DNA of 64,000 nucleotides, from assembly GCA_002077045.2 (NCBI GenBank), contig KZ111152.1, positions 962,755-1,026,754 on the forward strand, read 5' to 3'. Under the pieces are notes generated by a model. The model had not been told where the DNA came from. It was given only the letters and a program-made list of their open reading frames with translations, and ran no database searches. This DNA comes from Rachicladosporium sp. CCFEE 5018. Lineage: Eukaryota; Ascomycota; Dothideomycetes; Cladosporiales; Cladosporiaceae. Shown here one piece after another: positions 1-11,941 of the stretch; within the stretch, counting starts at the first letter, position 1; each line of letters starts with the position of its first letter. The position numbers and the translations under genes were made by a program.

Positions 1-254
1 CACTCTGCAAGCCACGTGCGCCGTACCCGGTCAATCCTCCCATTACCATGGTATTGTGCAAACCCGGCCGCAACCTCAGGCGGTCTTTGGCACTCAAAGC
101 CCAAATCGCGTTCCGTCGTTCATAATCAGGCGTATCCATTTCCGCGCATCCCAGCGCAACCTCCGACTCTAGTAAAACATGCCGCGAAGAAAGGGTATGG
201 TATCATGAACATATAAGCAAATAAGCAATCGCAGTTCTTGCGGGAGAGGTGAGA

Positions 255-1763
255 TCATGACGAAGCCATCATGACAGGGCTGATGCTCTTTTCGCTCTTG
301 GGCTCGGGAGAATCTGAGCCATCGAGCTCCTTGATCTCAGCAGTCGCTGAGGCTTTGCCACAGCCTTTGACGAGGACGTGCCGCTGCGATGGATGTCAGT
401 AATGATACGCAAAAGGAGTATCTTTTTTCCAAGCTCACCTTCAATGCGTCTTTCCTCGAGAAGCTCTTGTCGCAATGGCCGCAAGGGAACGGCTTAACAG
501 CCAAGTGTATCCGCTTATGCCGCTTCAGGTCGTGATTGCGATTGAAGCTCTGAGGGCATTGATCGCATCTGAATGGTCGATCGTTCTGTTGCGACATTGG
601 TGCGGCATGATGATACATCTGTTGCATTGCTGCGTTCCGCTGTTGTATGCATTGTTTGGCATGCCATTGACGAGCGCAAGTTGACCATGAGGGTTCCCGA
701 CGTTCGTCAATACTGGTCCCATCGACTGGTATGGAGGTGGATAGGATCTCGATGTTGCGTATGCGGGCGATTGTGATTGCATCGACGGCATCGAGGCATT
801 TACTGGTGATACCCTGGGCATGGGTCCGTTCGAACTCAATGGGCTTTGCAGCACTGGAGATGGTCCACCGGAATAAGGAAAGTTCGACTGCTGAGGTGTT
901 GCCGACGGTTGTGATCCATGGTAGTAGGTAGGTGTAGGTGGTGGTCGTGCGAATGCATCTTGAGGGTGGACGGGAGATGGCTGGGTGACAGCAGACTGAG
1001 GAGCAGATGCACTCATACTGCCATTCGACATCATGTGGTGATGTTGCTGCTGCTGTTGTTGCATTGGAAGCATCGCAGGCAAGTTCGGCGCAGACATAGA
1101 CATCGAGCTGTTGTAGTGGTGCGGAAGCTCATAGGGTGGTGGTGGTAAACTTTCGCTTGTGTTGGGTGATGTGTTGACGCGGACCATCGTATTCAGGGAC
1201 GGCGAGAAGATGTTACTGCTTCGCGAGTAGGTCGAAGCAGCTGGCTGGTACCCGTATCCGCCTGCGGTGCCAAATGTGGTCAAGGGTGGCGCGCTCCACG
1301 TCGTAGTGCTTGGAGTAAAAGAATGCGTCTGCATTGGTTGGTTATGAGTCCCAGCAGATGGACTTATGCCATCCGCTGATCCGTTGCTTGGAGGCGTCAG
1401 GAGATTGCCCACGCTAGTGAGTGTCGTAGCAGGTGTCGGTTGCGTTGTTTGCACGTTCGTGTACAGCGGTGCTGAAAACTTAGTGTGGAGACTCGAGAGT
1501 GGTGGAGGAGGTAGGTGGAAATCGGGAAGGTTCGAGGTGTTTGGTCGACGGGATGCAAAGCTTGCTGGGTCGGACATCGAGTTCATCGAGCCGTGGTATG
1601 CAATGGTGGACGCCACGTTTGCGGTATGGCTGGAGTGAGGACTCAGAGGCTGATACACGTCTGCCGGAGGAGTAGGCAACGGCTGAACGTAGCTGTTGTG
1701 GGAAGGAGCGAACGACTTTCCGTCAGGCCAGTAGTGCCCCGGCGGCGATTGGAAGGAAGCCAC
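255..1763 (-). CDS. flbC: C2H2 zinc-finger transcription factor, FlbC-like
   Basis: Three exons by my reading: 1763-714, 639-439 and 383-255, all in phase 0, giving 459 aa. Intron 1 is 74 nt (GTATTG donor, ACAACAG acceptor). Intron 2 is 55 nt with GTGAGC, a TACTGAC branch site and CGCAG. The first 350 residues are low-complexity, rich in Pro, Ser and Gln, with a Q6-H3 tract. Two adjacent C2H2 fingers lie near residues 370-430 (CDQC..HDLKRHKRIH, then CGHC..DALKRH) followed by VLVKGCGK, a tail I associate with FlbC, an activator of asexual development through brlA. Without removing intron 1 the finger region sits in another frame, so the splice is needed. The finger family is clear; the FlbC identity rests on memory of the finger signature. 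An alternative is another two-finger C2H2 regulator. Confidence 0.8.
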
Positions 1764-3278
1764 GAAGGGCGATAGTCAGGGGTGCAGACGCCGTGAGGAC
1801 TTTTGAGATCGATCTAATGGATAGCCGCAGTGATGGATCGACTGTGGCAATGCTGTGAATGTACTCAAACCCAGGAACCTGGATATCGTTGGACTTTGTA
1901 CTCGAAGTGACTCCGACAGACTGGATCGCGGCACCAATATCGTCGTAGGTGGACGTATGATCGACAGGAGATGAGCTTGCCTGTTCGGCGTCGAGTGACG
2001 CGAAGATATGCAGGCGAATCCCAAAGGTGTCAAAGGAGCCTTGGTGGTGCGAAGGAGGCGGTAGGCGTTACCACGTCCGTGTAGCTGGGAAGTGAGGCGT
2101 GAAAGCAGCTTGTGTGATCGGAGCGGCGCAGAAGCCTAGAGAGATCGTGGGATACCCAAAGTGTTGTCGTGCAGCATCTGTGCTACACCAGGTTGTACGA
2201 TCTGGTATTGTTAAGTTCTTTGTCCGGTCGACGGCCGAGCATGCGCGAGCGAGCGAGAGCGGTGACTGCAACGCAAAGTCTGGGATCGCGCAGATAGTGA
2301 ACGAGTTAGGTCTTGACGCGACGGTCACCGGAGGCTCCTGAACAGCAGTCACAACACCACCTAAAGTCGTTGTGCGCGTGAAAGGTAAGGTGCAGGACCT
2401 TTGACGTGGGAGGTCGATCCTTTGTTAAGCTTACGTGCTGGCGTCCGGGAAGGCTTTCGAGGGCTGGACACGGACCTGGCACACCACCATGCGGACGGTC
2501 CATCATATGTACTGGACCGTGCTGATGCTGCAAGCAAAAGGCTAGCGCGCGACCTGGCCACTAGGGAGTCTCAGCGTCAGGATAGAGCCTACCAGGGTAG
2601 CGCGAAATGGGACACGGGAACGATTCAATGAAGGACCGCGCTCACGCCAGATCTGTCGAAACAAGCGAGAAACGTGATAACGACAAGCGCCGGTACCGTC
2701 GCTACCTACAATTGCGTCGCTCGCTTCAGCTTGATGGCGTTCCAGAGAGCAGCTGGAGACGGACTCTATTTCGCAAGCTGTTCCCAACCCTGGGCCGAAC
2801 GAGCAGCACTTTGCTCGTCGCTATTGGGAAGGCTTTCCTGGTCAACGATCTGGGCCTGTTGACGCCCCTACCGCCTGGCCGCATGCGCCTTTAGCATGCC
2901 TGGCTTGATTGAGACACATGTGCATGGTTCATACAAAGAAAGCAATTATTGTCACCCTTTCTCATGAGTTCATCAGCGGGAATCTTTCGATTTGACCATG
3001 CTCTCGCCTATTGCCCAGCTGCACTCCCCGCATGGGAGAAACCATATCCCCACCCTGGTGAGGCTGTCGCCTGCTATTGGCGGGTGTCTCCCCTCGAGCT
3101 GGCATGCGCCGCACCCTGGCAATGACATATTTGGATTTGACGAACCATGAACTCGGGTTTGCCTGGTGATTGTTGCGATCACCGTTTCCAACCTCGATGC
3201 GTTACCGATGTGTCTCGGCATGCCCAATTCGCCCACGGTTCAGCGATAGCGCTCTAGTGTTTCATCATATCTACGGTT
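1764..3278. other. Upstream region of the flbC-like gene; no gene supported
   Basis: About 1.5 kb on the 5' side of the minus-strand flbC-like gene. All open frames here are short, lack family signatures and overlap one another. Developmental regulators in fungi often have long leaders, so part may be promoter and 5' UTR. I see no tRNA or mobile element. The single-copy part of contig A ends at 3278. Confidence 0.4.
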
Positions 3279-6016
3279 GTCTGCGCCGTTGAGTCCAAAG
3301 CATATATTCTTCTCTTGTCGGAGAAAAAAGTGCGGGTCCACGTTCAAAGGCCCGGGCTCCCGCCGATCCATGTGGCTGCGTCGGGTGGCCCAGTCTTCAT
3401 CAGGGACCGACCGTGCCGTATGGTAGATTGCGTTGTTTCGGGATGGTCATCATCATGCGAGTTCACAAGACTTGAACGGCCTCATCTACGCCCTGATCGC
3501 TTGCGCCATACGACACAGCACCTACGGACGTTCAATTTGCGGATACATTCGCATCGCTTGATGCATCGATGATGGGCACGCTGCCAAGACGTCTGGACCA
3601 CAATTAGATGCAGCATCTTGCGTTTGGCAATAACAAGGTGATATGTCCTATCTGCCTTTGGGAAAGGCTCGGTCACGTACCGGATCTGCAGATTCTTGCA
3701 GTCTCGGACAAGGATGTGCGCTGAGAGTTTGACAGTGCAACGCGCCACAAGTCTGCCACGTGCCAGCCAGCCAACCGTTGTGTTCGTGGACTTTGCCGTC
3801 GCACTGCTGATGTTCTACACGTTGCGCGACCTGAACTTACCATATGCCAGGGGGCTACGCATCACCTACGATACCATCAGTCTGCCACATATAGCAGATC
3901 ACGGCGACTGCTGACGGGCAGACTGCGGCCTAGATCAGCGATATGGAAGAAGGCAATAGCCACTTGTTGCCCTACCCCAGACTAGCTAGCGTTAGTGGAG
4001 AGATCAAAGCTACATCCGTGAGCTAAGCACCACGCGCCTGGAAAAAGTGGGGGATCGCACGGATGGCGCTCGTTGTGCACGCGGGAGTGACCTTCGCTGG
4101 GACGTGTCAAAGCACTGTCCCTTCACGGCGACGCCACACCATTAAGGACGCCATAATCGCAGATCGCGGCGCAAATGAGCCGCAAGACGACCATCAAGTG
4201 ACAGGGTGGCAGCTGGCACACACCGATCATGTTCCTTTGTATTCCGGTGCGCAACGACGGGCAAACGCGAACGCAAGGCTCTGCTCCGAGGCTGATCCCA
4301 TCAAACGCCAGCCAATAGCCATCGCAGATAAGCGAGAGTACCTCGTGCTCCAGACTCGGACCGTGCTGCACGATGCTAAATCAAGCTTTGTGCGTCCTCG
4401 AGGCTCACGGACCAGCTTACCGACCCTTGGACGCCTTTTCCGCCAGCGTGGTCGCCTTCCCACTGCCTCGGGCGCACGAGTCGCGATCTCATCTATCATC
4501 GTGCTTATTCCTCCTCCCTAAGCCTGCAGAGCGCCTCAAGCGAAGCTACGCGCATTTGTACCTGGTCGGTCAGATCTGGCGGCGTGATGAACTCTGCAGG
4601 ACAGGGACCCGGTCCTTTCTGCTGTGCCTGAACGAGCTCATGTTCGGCGACGCCGAAGACTAGATTGATTAAGCTCTCATCCTCCCTGCCGCATGCGGCT
4701 GACAGATCAGTTCGTGATGCCGTTTTGGCTTGTATGCGGCATGTTGTCAACTACGTATCTATCTATCCTGACATCTGGCGGTGACGATCAGAGGACGGAA
4801 TTGGCATGATCAGCATCGCTCAACTTCGACCGAGGCTGTTGCAGCTTTCTCTACTGCGAATTTGCCTGCCCATGGCTTCTCCCTCCGATCAAAACACCTC
4901 GATGAAAGCCATGTGGGAAGAAAGTTTCATCACACGGCAGTGAGATCTCGAACCTTCAAACCGCATAAGCCCCGCATCCCAGCTGTCACGCGAGGAGATG
5001 AATCATATGAAGCTGCTCAGATAGCACGGAAGACAGGCTTTTGCATCTTCGTGCATGGACAGGCAAACAGCTGTCAAGTCTTTCGTGCTGGCACGTCAAA
5101 CAAGACATTCCGGGGTCTGCGAACACCTCATCTACGCAACAGCGCGTGACACATATGATGGCAACAGACTCTCTCTGACAGTCTCAAAACTGCTGCATAT
5201 ACAATCAAAGCACAGAACCTAGAAGCCGACGATCGCCTACACATGCCTTCGCTACACCTGCGCTTCCCCTTTCTGTTGCAGAAAAGTAATAGACTTTCAA
5301 CCGGTCGCCATGCGTTGTAGCTGCCGATTTTCTCCGATTCGAGACCAAGCGTTGGCGAAGCGCAATTTCAACGTCGAACAGCAAAGAGAACGTGTGAGCT
5401 TGTGGCTTGCGTGCCTTATCGGCAGCCGGAAATGCACTTGTGTTGTAGGGCTTCACCGGCATACGCCGTGATGCGTGGTACGCTACTTGAGCGGACTTTG
5501 CCCAGGCCATATGCTCGGGAGAAGGTGCTTCCTATTGGCAGTTCGTCATGCGATGCTCATGTCTAACACGTGACCGGGCTTTGGCTCTTCAGAGCCAAAC
5601 ACGATGCATTACTGCGCTGAGGAGGTGCAACGCCGTATTAAGATCCAGCAGCAAGGTCTGTCGCTGTCACACTGGCATAGCATGCGCGGCCTCGTAGATG
5701 CCAAATACCGAGACTACCCAGCACTTCGTTCATCTGGAGGCATCGGCGATGTCGATATTTCCAGTAGCACACACGACGATCCCCGGGCTCTTCCGATGCG
5801 CAATAGCAACATCTTGCAGTGCAGAAGCGTAGGAACAGTCTTGGCCTCCGAGTTTTGAGGCGATGATCTATTGTTACAGGCATAATCATACAGAGCAGGG
5901 AGATGTTCAGTCAGCGCTTCCTTCATCAGCCAGTCTGGGCCCTGGGCCCCGGCAGGCGCCCTGCCCTTGACCTCCGCGAGGTCCATGTCGTTACGCCAGA
6001 GGTAAGATACATCCCC
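3279..6016. other. 2.7 kb with no confidently supported gene
   Basis: No frame longer than 153 codons and no recognisable domain. Differences from the second copy (17158-19711) mostly change amino acids in the longer frames, which argues against them. One candidate minus-strand exon, 5867-5730, follows an AATAG acceptor and encodes a protein-like 45-residue tail ending in NIDIADASR, but I found no matching upstream exon. Minus-strand frames near 3748 and 4750-4290 also look partly protein-like and could belong to multi-exon genes. A stretch of about 187 bp (about 4050-4236) is absent from the other copy. Confidence 0.4.
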
Positions 6017-6625
6017 TCAAAGCAGCAACCCGCTCCCCTTGTTATCCCCTTTCTCCAACAGATCCGCCTGCGTTCTCAGCGCATCAGCCTGGAACCTCCT
6101 GAACGCAGTTCGTATCCTCTCGCGACTCTCCCTGTCCGCGCCAATCTGTGACTTCGCCCGGAAAGTCCCTGTCAACACTCCCGTCTCACCGCCGAAGAAC
6201 AACCCTCCAGCACCGAGAAAGAAGTACGTAGCCACATCCCCCAGCGTACTCGGTCTCAGCACAGTCTTCAGATCCGGCAGCGGCTGTTCGCGCCCACTAG
6301 CGAAACGCAGCGCGGTCGGTTGTTCGGAGGTCTTGAAGGTGTTGAAGACTGCTTTTCGGGCGGTACGGAGGCGGAAGGCAAGGTAGACGCCTAGACCTAG
6401 GCCGATGAGGGAGCCGACGCTCGCGTGAGTCGTTACTGTTTTGGCAGCAGACTGCAGAGCGTCGCGGTCGGATTGTTGGAGGCTGTAAATCGTGAGATCC
6501 TGTCCCTTCACTCGTAATGACTAGGGCGATTGGATGTCGTACTCGTGCTTCATGTGCTCTTCGGCAAGCTTGCCCAGCTCAGGGCCCATGTTCTTGCGGA
6601 ACATGGCGAGGGAGTCGGAGCTCAT
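6017..6625 (-). CDS. Small conserved membrane protein, function unknown
   Basis: Two exons, 6625-6543 and 6482-6017, joined across a 60-nt intron (GTACGA donor, TTTACAG acceptor), give 182 aa. Without this intron the frame hits a TAG. The intron restores one frame and its sequence differs between the two copies while the exons hardly do, which supports it. The protein starts MSSDSLAMFRKNMG, has two likely membrane segments (near residues 46-64, rich in Gly and Leu, and near 112-135, FFLGAGGLFFGGETG) and ends in a charged helix. I do not recognise the family; the size and arrangement would suit a mitochondrial or ER membrane protein. It is followed on the same strand by unassigned sequence and preceded by glycogen phosphorylase. 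Confidence 0.75.
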
Positions 6626-7215
6626 GTTGTTGGCTGTATTGTCGGTCTACTGGCGTAAAGCCTGTTGGTTGTGCTGTCGGAGTAGCTGCTCGACAGCTGA
6701 CTGGTGAATGAAAGGTTGATGAATAACTTGAGCAACGTTACCTGATCAGCAAACAAACGTAGCGACCGCGATGCCTGACACTTGATGGCCCTGCCCTACC
6801 TGCCACCGTTCGCATCCGGGAATGACGTTTACCCAGCAAGCGAACCCTCTCACATGCCAACTCCGCATCTCTCCACACTTTCCCCGATGACTCCGCGGCG
6901 CTCACGGGAAGGGAGAACGCCTCAGAGCATCATGTACTGTAGTCTCTTGGCCCTCATGGCCCATCTCTTCTCGCTAACGGTAGTATCTGGAGGATACCGA
7001 GAAGCAGACGGTGCAGCTGTAAGAACACAGAGCAATCATGTACGGGCTGCACATTGCCTTCTGCTGCACAACCACCGGCTCATGCTCTTGAATGCATCCA
7101 TGGTTCTGCTCTACCATATATACCTCATAACCCAATGAACCCGCTTTTCATCCTCATCCCCACGATCATCACTCATCGCCTTCCCCTCCATCGCAGCCCC
7201 CTCACACCGCTGGCT
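6626..7215. other. Intergenic, between the membrane-protein gene and glycogen phosphorylase
   Basis: About 590 bp holding the 3' region of glycogen phosphorylase and the promoter of the downstream membrane-protein gene. The two haplotypes differ here by several small indels and many substitutions. No gene or RNA seen. Confidence 0.5.
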
Positions 7216-10089
7216 TCAAGCTCCATTAGTCTCCGGCTTCAAAGGCTCAATATTCCAAATCATCTCCGCATACTCATCAATACAGCGATCACTGCTAAAG
7301 AAGCCCATCCTCGCCACACTGAGAATAGTCTTCGTGACCCACTCCTCCTGCTTCGCATAGCTCTGATCGATCAAATTCTGCGTGTCAATGTACGACTTGA
7401 AGTCGTCGGACACGAGGTAGTAGTCGCCATGGTCGACGATGGAGTCCACGAGTGCGGAGAACTGGCCTGCATCGCCGAATGTGCCGCCGCGGATGGTTTC
7501 GAAGACGCGTTTCAGGAGCGGGTCGAGCTCGAAGCCTTGCTTATGGTGCGCTTCGCGGAGGTCTTCAACGTCTTCGGCGAGGTTGCCGAAGAGGAAAATG
7601 TTCTCTTCGCCGACTTCGCGGGTGATCTGAATGGATTTGTCAGTAGGGGGCCGACTTAGTGCGGGAGCAGAGAGTAGTGCTCACCTCGATATTGGCGCCG
7701 TCGCAGGTGCCAATAACAAGACCACCGTTGAGCACGAACTTCATGTTCCTGTCTCTCTGTCAGTATCAATTCCGCGCAAGCCGAAATAATCTACTCACGA
7801 AGTACCACTCGCCTCCGTACCCGCAGTGGAGATGTGCTCGCTGATGTCGCTGCCAGGTACAATGATCTCCGCCTTGCTCACATTATAATCCTCCAAGAAG
7901 ACCACCTTCAGCAGGTCTCCAACCTCCTTATCAGCGTTGATCACCTTACCAACCTGGTTGACAAGATGTATGACAGTCTTCGCCATCCAGTAGCCCGGAG
8001 CCGCTTTGCCTCCAAAGATGCTGACGCGTGGCTGCACCTTCTTCTTCTGCTCGGCCGACATAGCCTTGATCTCAAGGTACCGGTGGATGACGCCAAAGAT
8101 GTTGAGTTGCTGGCGCTTGTACTCGTGGATGCGTTTGACTTGCACGTCGAACAAGGCGGCGGGATTGACCTTAACACCGTTGTGCTCGAGGATGTACTGC
8201 GCGAGGCGGACCTTGTTAGCGTACTTGATGGCTTGGAAGTCCTTGCGGAAGTCCTTGTCGTCGACGAACGCCTCTAGCTTGTGCAGCAGCGTGAGATCAC
8301 GGAGGTACTCGTAGCCGCCTAGCTTGCTGGCGATGAGCTCGGACAGTTTGGGGTTGGCCTGGTGCAGCCAGCGACGCGGCGTGATGCCGTTGGTGACGTT
8401 GGTGAACTTGTCAGGGCCGTAGATCTTGACGAAGTCTTTGAAGATGGTAGTCTTAATTAGATCAGAGTGCAGCTCGGCAACGCCGTTGACCTTATGGCTA
8501 CCGATGACGGCGAGGTACGCCATGCGCACCATCTTTGGCTGACTTTCTTCGATAATCGAGACGCGGCCGAGAATGTCCTTCTCCTTGGGGAAACTCTTCT
8601 CGACGTATTGCAGGAATCGGGAGTTGATCTCGTAGATGATCTGAAGGTGGCGAGGGAGGAGGTGCTGGATCAGTGGAACGGACCACTTTTCGAGAGCTTC
8701 TGGCAGGACGGTGTGGTTGGTGTATCCGAAAGTGGCTTGCACGATGGTCCAGGCTTCGTCCCAGCCCAGGCCCTCGAGATCGACGAGGATGCGCTGGAGC
8801 TCGGGGATCGCGAGTGTTGGGTGAGTGTCGTTGAGCTGGATGGCGACTTGGTTGGCGAAGTCCCTCCAGGGCTTCTTTGACTTCTTGAATCGTCGGACGA
8901 TGTCGAACAGCGATGCGGCGCACCAGAAGTATTGCTGCTTCAAGCGAAGCTCCTTTCCTCGCTCTAGGCTGTCATTGGGGTACAGCACAGCCGAGATGGT
9001 CTCAGCGCGCTGCTGATCAGCCACAGACTGCTCATACTCTCCACTGTTGAACTTGGTGAAGTCGAACTCTCCGTGCGATGCCTTGCTTGACCACAGGCGG
9101 AGGTTGTTTGTGGTAGTTGTGCCATAACCAGGAATGGGTGCATCGTATGCGACAGCAGTCACAATCTCGCCATTGTCCCACACAGTGCGCTGCTTACCAT
9201 CATCGTCCACATACTGGCTGACACTGCCGTAGAAGTTGATGTCGACTGTCACGTCGTGTCGAGGGAATTCCCACGGATTGAAGTCGAGCCAGTAGTCTGG
9301 CACCTCAACCTGGTATCCATCCACAATCTCTTGCTTGAAGATGCCGTATCTGTACCTCAGAGCGTAGCCCCAAGCAGGGTAGTTCAGCGAGGCGAGCGAA
9401 TCGAGGAAGCAGGCGGCTAGACGCCCCAGACCACCATTACCGAGAGCAGCATCTCGTTCCTGGGAGATGATGTCCTCCATGCGGAAGCCGAGATCAGCCA
9501 GACCATCCTTTGCCACATCCTTGAGGCCGACGTTCAGCATAGCATTGTCGAGCGCGCGTCCCATCAGAAACTCGAGGGAGAGGTCTGGCTCTGGTCAGCT
9601 CTCTTCTTCTGCCACCTTGCACGCTCTTATGGGCCCACTTACAGTATACCCTCTTCTGGTCCGCAAAAGTCTGTCTCTGCTGGGTCTTGTTCCACTCGAT
9701 GACCAGTCTGTCCCTGAATGCCAGAGCGGTGCCTGCATACGCTGCAGCTTCATCGCAGTTGAAAAGAGATCTTGCGAGGGTCGTCTCAATGTGTCTTACA
9801 GCCTCATTCTCAAACTCCTCTTTCGTCTTGAACTCACGGGCAGAGTGCTTCTTCCATCTGTCCCAGCTTCGTCAGAGGCCTAGCTTGATGACCTAGAATT
9901 GAACAGGGCTTACGCTGCTCGCTGTCCCTCGGGCACGCTGGCCTCGACAGCTTTGATCTCACCTGGACCGAATCCTGTAGCAGTACGCTTGTGCTTCGGC
10001 CTGCTCATACCAGGCGGCCCGACAGCTGTCTTGAAGTCGGTGACGGGCGCCGATGAACTCGGCTTGCGTTCTCTAGTCTGCGTAGCCAT
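7216..10089 (-). CDS. GPH1: Glycogen phosphorylase
   Basis: Five exons (10089-9914, 9857-9643, 9584-7799, 7748-7685, 7626-7216) give 883 aa, the usual fungal length. It releases glucose-1-phosphate from glycogen using pyridoxal phosphate, in the cytosol. Family landmarks in order: YYLSLEFLMGR, the GNGGLGRLAACF loop, NDTHPTLAIPEL, TNVTNGITPRRWL, QVKRIHEYKRQ, and the PLP-lysine segment TEASGTSNMKF, which is formed exactly across the exon 3/4 junction. The start at 10089 gives MATQTRERKPS; this short basic Ser/Thr-rich head is where fungal phosphorylases are phosphorylated. Introns are 50-58 nt. It is transcribed divergently from the SH3 protein gene. The other haplotype copy is at 20900-23775 and differs at about seven residues despite many silent changes. 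Confidence 0.97.
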
Positions 10090-10614
10090 GATTGCTGATC
10101 CTATCTGTCTCTACCTGTGAAGTCGAGGAACCAATTTGACCAAAAGGTAGCAACGATGTTGGGGAAGATCGACAAGAAAAGTGGCTAGCTAGTCGCCGCC
10201 ACAGCAAACAGCATGAGAGGATTCAGGAACAGCATGCATAGCGAAGCCAATGGCAGAATGGCTGTTGAGCGGGCACTTGTGGGAGCTACGAGCGGTGGGG
10301 CAAGCCCGTGGAGGGGCATGCATCGTGCTTGCTCAGCCCGCGCGGCTCCGCCATCAGCTCCCCGCGATTGCTGGGGAGAGAAAGAAAGGCCCGACTTTTG
10401 GCTGTGAATCTGTGATGAATAAGATGTTAGGCGAGCGGCACGGGACTGCACGTTGCCGCACCTGTGCCGTCCCTGCCTCAGCCACGGTGACTACGTGTAA
10501 GTGAAGTGAATGCGAGATATGAGTATGATTGCATCGAAATAGCTACATACGTCAGATCCCGTCTCATATACTCGGAATCGTCTCAGCACTCTTCAATCAA
10601 ACCACACAGCCAAT
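10090..10614. promoter_or_regulatory. Shared divergent promoter, glycogen phosphorylase / SH3 protein
   Basis: A 525-bp divergent intergenic region. It contains one AGGGG (10312-10316) that matches the stress-response element bound by Msn2/4-type factors, which would fit a glycogen-breakdown gene, although a single pentamer is weak evidence. No TATA box is obvious. The equivalent region in contig B is 23776-24284. Confidence 0.4.
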
Positions 10615-11640
10615 ATGGCGCCTGCTGAAGAAATGCAAGCGGCCATGGTCAACCGGTCCATCCGCACCATCAAAGCTGTATGTATGCGCTGAGCACACGA
10701 TACACGAGTGCGACATCCAGTTAATCTCAAACACCAGGAACTCGAGTTTCTCACAGACGCCTCTGTCATCACTCCCCAAACACTCTCCGATCTCCTCTCC
10801 CGGATACCCGCCCAGAATGCCCTCCATGCTCCGATATCAGTCGGTGCAGTACCCACAGCCGCTGCGCAGGCAGGCCAGCTCCAACCTTCTCCTGCAGCAC
10901 CTACACCAGCTCTGAACAATCTCAACGTGAACGGGCGACAGAATGGCGAAAGCGAGAAGAGCGACAGCAGCTATTACCAACCTCCGGCGCAATCACAACC
11001 TCCTCCTCCAGCATATGTACCGCCTCCGCAGGCAAACTTCCCGCCACTTGCGCAGGCTACAGCGTTATATGCGTATAGCTCGGGAGATGTCGGAGATCTG
11101 GTCTTGCAGCCGAATGATCACATCAAGGTCACCGAGGTGGGTCTTGGCATCAACATCGACGTGAAGTGCTCGATGGAGGGAAGTACTGACAGTGAACTAT
11201 AGTACATGAACGCAGAATGGTGGAAAGGCATCTCGACACGGACAGGCGAGGAGGGCATCTTCCCGCGGTCGTATGTCAAGGTCATTGAGGAGAAGGCGCC
11301 TGGCAACAACTACGGCAACGAGCCCTTGGCTGTGTCGGGAATGGCGAGTCGACCACTCTCTTGAAGGCGCTCTCGTACCGCTTGCTAACGGTGACTCAGG
11401 GCAACGGCGATGGCAAAGCACCAAGCAAAGTTGAAGAGGGTGGCAAAAAGTTCGGGAAGAAGTACGCTCTATTCCCTCTGCTACCGCTTCATTCATGATG
11501 CTGACCTTCCGCAGACTTGGCAACGCAGCCATCTTTGGTGTACGCCTTCTCATTTCCCTTGTTTCTAGTTCTACAGCAATACTGACAACTCTCAGGCTGG
11601 CGCGACGATTGGCAGCAACATTGTCAATAGCATATTCTAA
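10615..11640 (+). CDS. SH3-domain protein, Lsb1/Pin3-like
   Basis: Six exons (10615-10677, 10738-11136, 11203-11343, 11400-11461, 11515-11539, 11596-11640) give 244 aa. The head MVNRSIRTIKAELEFL resembles the conserved N-terminus of yeast Las17-binding proteins Lsb1/Pin3. A Pro-rich linker follows, then an SH3 domain (about residues 117-173: ALYAYSSGDVGDL, WWKG, GIFPRSYVKVIEE) and a Gly-rich tail ending NAAIFGAGATIG..NSIF. The family acts at cortical actin patches through Las17/WASP. Exon 5 is only 25 nt. Intron 3 starts with GC (GCGAGT) here but with GTAAGT in the other copy. If it is not spliced, the frame ends after seven codons, leaving a protein without its tail. Copy: 24285-25310. Confidence 0.9.
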
Positions 11641-11941
11641 TCTTCTTTGTAACTCAGCTTACCGCATTTATCGGCGTTGCGGTCCCTTGGAAAGCATGGC
11701 TGGCGGAAAGAATTGCCTCAGCAACAGGGTTGTACACGGCTACATATATTACACAGTACCTTGATCTCATTGACGGACAGCGACGGCATTGTCTGTCCAT
11801 CTCATTATTTTCACATTTACTTGATTGACTACATACTAAGGCGACATTGACGAAGGTCACACGGCAAGGCTGTCACTGCGATCATAGTATCCGAGCCCAG
11901 AGCCTTGCATCTAATTACCTGACTGATCAATACTCATCGAC
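11641..11941. other. Intergenic, tandem genes
   Basis: About 300 bp between the SH3 gene and the MFS gene on the same strand. It presumably holds the terminator of the former and the promoter of the latter. No distinct signal recognised. Confidence 0.4.
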
